Of a stretch of 6,299 bases of DNA, positions 5,624 through 6,299 are shown piece after piece. The position numbers and the translations under genes were made by a program. The notes beneath the pieces were generated by a model that did no database searches, was not told the DNA's origin, and worked only from the letters and a program-made list of their open reading frames with translations. Positions within the stretch are counted from its first letter, which is position 1; the number at the start of each line of letters is the position of its first letter. This DNA comes from Actinomycetota bacterium (GTDB lineage Bacteria > Actinomycetota > Acidimicrobiia > Acidimicrobiales > Iamiaceae), in the NCBI GenBank assembly GCA_018268545.1, contig JAFDWI010000311.1, positions 1-6,299 on the forward strand, written 5' to 3'.

Positions 5624-5650
5624 GCCATAACTATAGCATTCGCATGCCAT
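5621..5650 (-). promoter_or_regulatory. Promoter and repeat operator of mazEF
   Basis: On the minus strand TATAGT (5635-5630) is a good -10 box, followed by six bases and the mazE ATG at 5623, so the transcript would be leaderless. The 8-base word ATGGCATG occurs twice in direct orientation, at 5650-5643 and 5628-5621, 22 bases apart, or about two helical turns. The two copies bracket the -10 box. Such same-face direct repeats suit cooperative binding of ribbon-helix-helix dimers. No clear -35 hexamer is seen. Confidence 0.55.
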
Positions 5651-5698
5651 CGCCTGTTGGCGACCACCGCAGATCCGGGGTTTGATCGCCGTGGTGCG

Positions 5699-5937
5699 TC
5701 ACGCCCCGGTCAAGGTGGCGATGCTCACCATCGCCGGACCCCACCGGCTCGTGCAGCGAGCGCCCGAGGCGACGTGACGAGCTCCTACCTGCCCGCAAGG
5801 CACCCCCGGACTGTCGCACGTGGAATCGCCGTGAACGCGTCGGCAACGCGGGCGTTGATCGGCTGGACGGTCACCGTGGAGCCGCCGTCGATCTTCCGAC
5901 GCAGGCTGGCGAGGTCGTCGGCCGATACGACCTTCAC
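5699..5937 (-). pseudogene. Collapsed PIN-domain toxin (internal deletion plus frameshift)
   Basis: The GTG at 5937-5935 overlaps the upstream antitoxin stop as GTGA, as for an intact toxin. The frame gives 50 residues: VKVVSADDLASLRRKIDGG, then STVTVQPINARVADAFTAIP, RATVRGCLAGR, stop at 5785. The part from about residue 9 resembles the middle-to-late part of VapC toxins, where IPRATVPDxPDR would follow, so about 60 N-terminal residues with the first catalytic Asp and Glu appear deleted behind the start. After RATV the likeness continues in the next frame (PGVPCGQVGARHVASGARC, then TSRWGP, to a TGA at 5699), implying a one-base loss in or beside the run of five G (complement of 5803-5807). 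At aligned positions the expected Asp residues read Gly, Cys and Trp. Not expected to be a nuclease. The alignment is by eye and moderately sure. Confidence 0.55.
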
Positions 5938-6179
5938 GCGCCCGCGAGGTCGCGCTGCGCCAGATCGCTGCCCTTCTCGAAGGCTTCCCACGACAGGTCG
6001 GGAAACTCGGGAAGCGAGCCGGCGAGAGATCGCGGTTCATCACCTGATGCGGCAGTTACCACCCGCAAGTGGGCACCCGGGCAAAGGCCGAGCCGAGCGA
6101 TCTGATCTGCTGGGATGCTGCCGTCCTGGGAGACGATCAACTCTCCGCCGTCGCCCGCGCCCGCATTCGCGCTGCTCAT
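5934..6179 (-). CDS. AbrB/MazE-fold (swapped-hairpin) antitoxin
   Basis: Encodes 81 residues. ELIVSQDGSIPADQIARLGL followed by CPGAHLRVV (about 13-41) is the SpoVT/AbrB swapped-hairpin DNA-binding signature: strand, Gly turn, IP, a short helix, LGLxPG, strand. The tail LPEFPDLSWEAFEKGSDLAQ then RDLAGA is acidic and aromatic, fitting a toxin-binding arm. It overlaps the start of the downstream PIN-toxin remnant by GTGA, so it was the antitoxin of that pair and is probably now without a working partner. Start choice is open. The ATG at 6179 gives a usual length. An in-frame ATG at 6257 would add 26 Arg-rich residues; it overlaps a TGA that ends another open frame reaching the window edge, so coupled translation from 6257 (107 residues) is possible. 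Confidence 0.75.
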   Translation of the reverse strand: MSSANAGAGDGGELIVSQDGSIPADQIARLGLCPGAHLRVVTAASGDEPRSLAGSLPEFPDLSWEAFEKGSDLAQRDLAGA

Positions 6180-6299
6180 TCCCACGAGTCCGCGTGCACG
6201 GGCAGAGCAGATGTCGCCGCCGCGACGGACGGCGCGTCGACGCTCCGCGCGATTCATCCGCTGCTCGCCGCGCGGAGTTCCAGGATGACCACATGAGCA

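Noticed and set aside
6254..6298. Minus-strand frame AHVVILELRAASSG ending in TGA that overlaps the ATG at 6257
   Set aside because: It could be the C-terminus of an upstream gene, but only 14 codons are visible at the window edge, too few to call a gene.

Overview
This window is GC-rich bacterial DNA, most likely from a high-GC actinobacterium. Acidimicrobiia would fit, but that is inference from base composition, Pta/AckA type and start-site style, with no marker gene to prove it. Codons are strongly G/C-ending. Several genes start with an AUG placed 6-7 nt behind a TANNNT-like box, the geometry of leaderless mRNAs common in Actinobacteria.

Layout, left to right: the last 35 codons of an unidentified gene (to 110); pta, a long three-domain phosphate acetyltransferase (201-2282); a toxin-antitoxin pair made of a ribbon-helix-helix antitoxin and a PIN-domain VapC toxin (2340-3015); a lone VapB-type antitoxin with no toxin behind it (3085-3339); a possible 11-codon leader ORF (3400-3435) whose stop overlaps the start of ackA, acetate kinase (3432-4625); and the C-terminal half of a CTP-synthase-like class I glutamine amidotransferase relative (4635-5018), apparently a truncated gene. 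The strand then switches. On the minus strand lie a MazE/MazF pair (5623-5064) and, upstream of it, an AbrB/MazE-fold antitoxin (6179-5934) followed by a collapsed PIN toxin (5937-5699).

Pta and AckA form the acetyl-CoA / acetyl-phosphate / acetate pathway: Pta exchanges CoA for phosphate and AckA transfers the phosphate to ADP. The two genes are normally adjacent. Here about 1.1 kb of toxin-antitoxin DNA separates them, and further TA genes follow ackA. In total there are four TA loci from different families in about 3.9 kb: two look intact (RHH/VapC and MazEF), one has lost its toxin, and one has a toxin reduced by an internal deletion and a frameshift. Together with the truncated amidotransferase gene, this marks the region as a place of repeated insertion and decay around a core metabolic locus.

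The points most worth a second look are the TA insertion between pta and ackA, the leaderless-type promoters sharing one geometry, the short leader ORFs with ATGA overlaps before pta and ackA, the orphan antitoxin, and the stepwise decay visible in the minus-strand PIN toxin.
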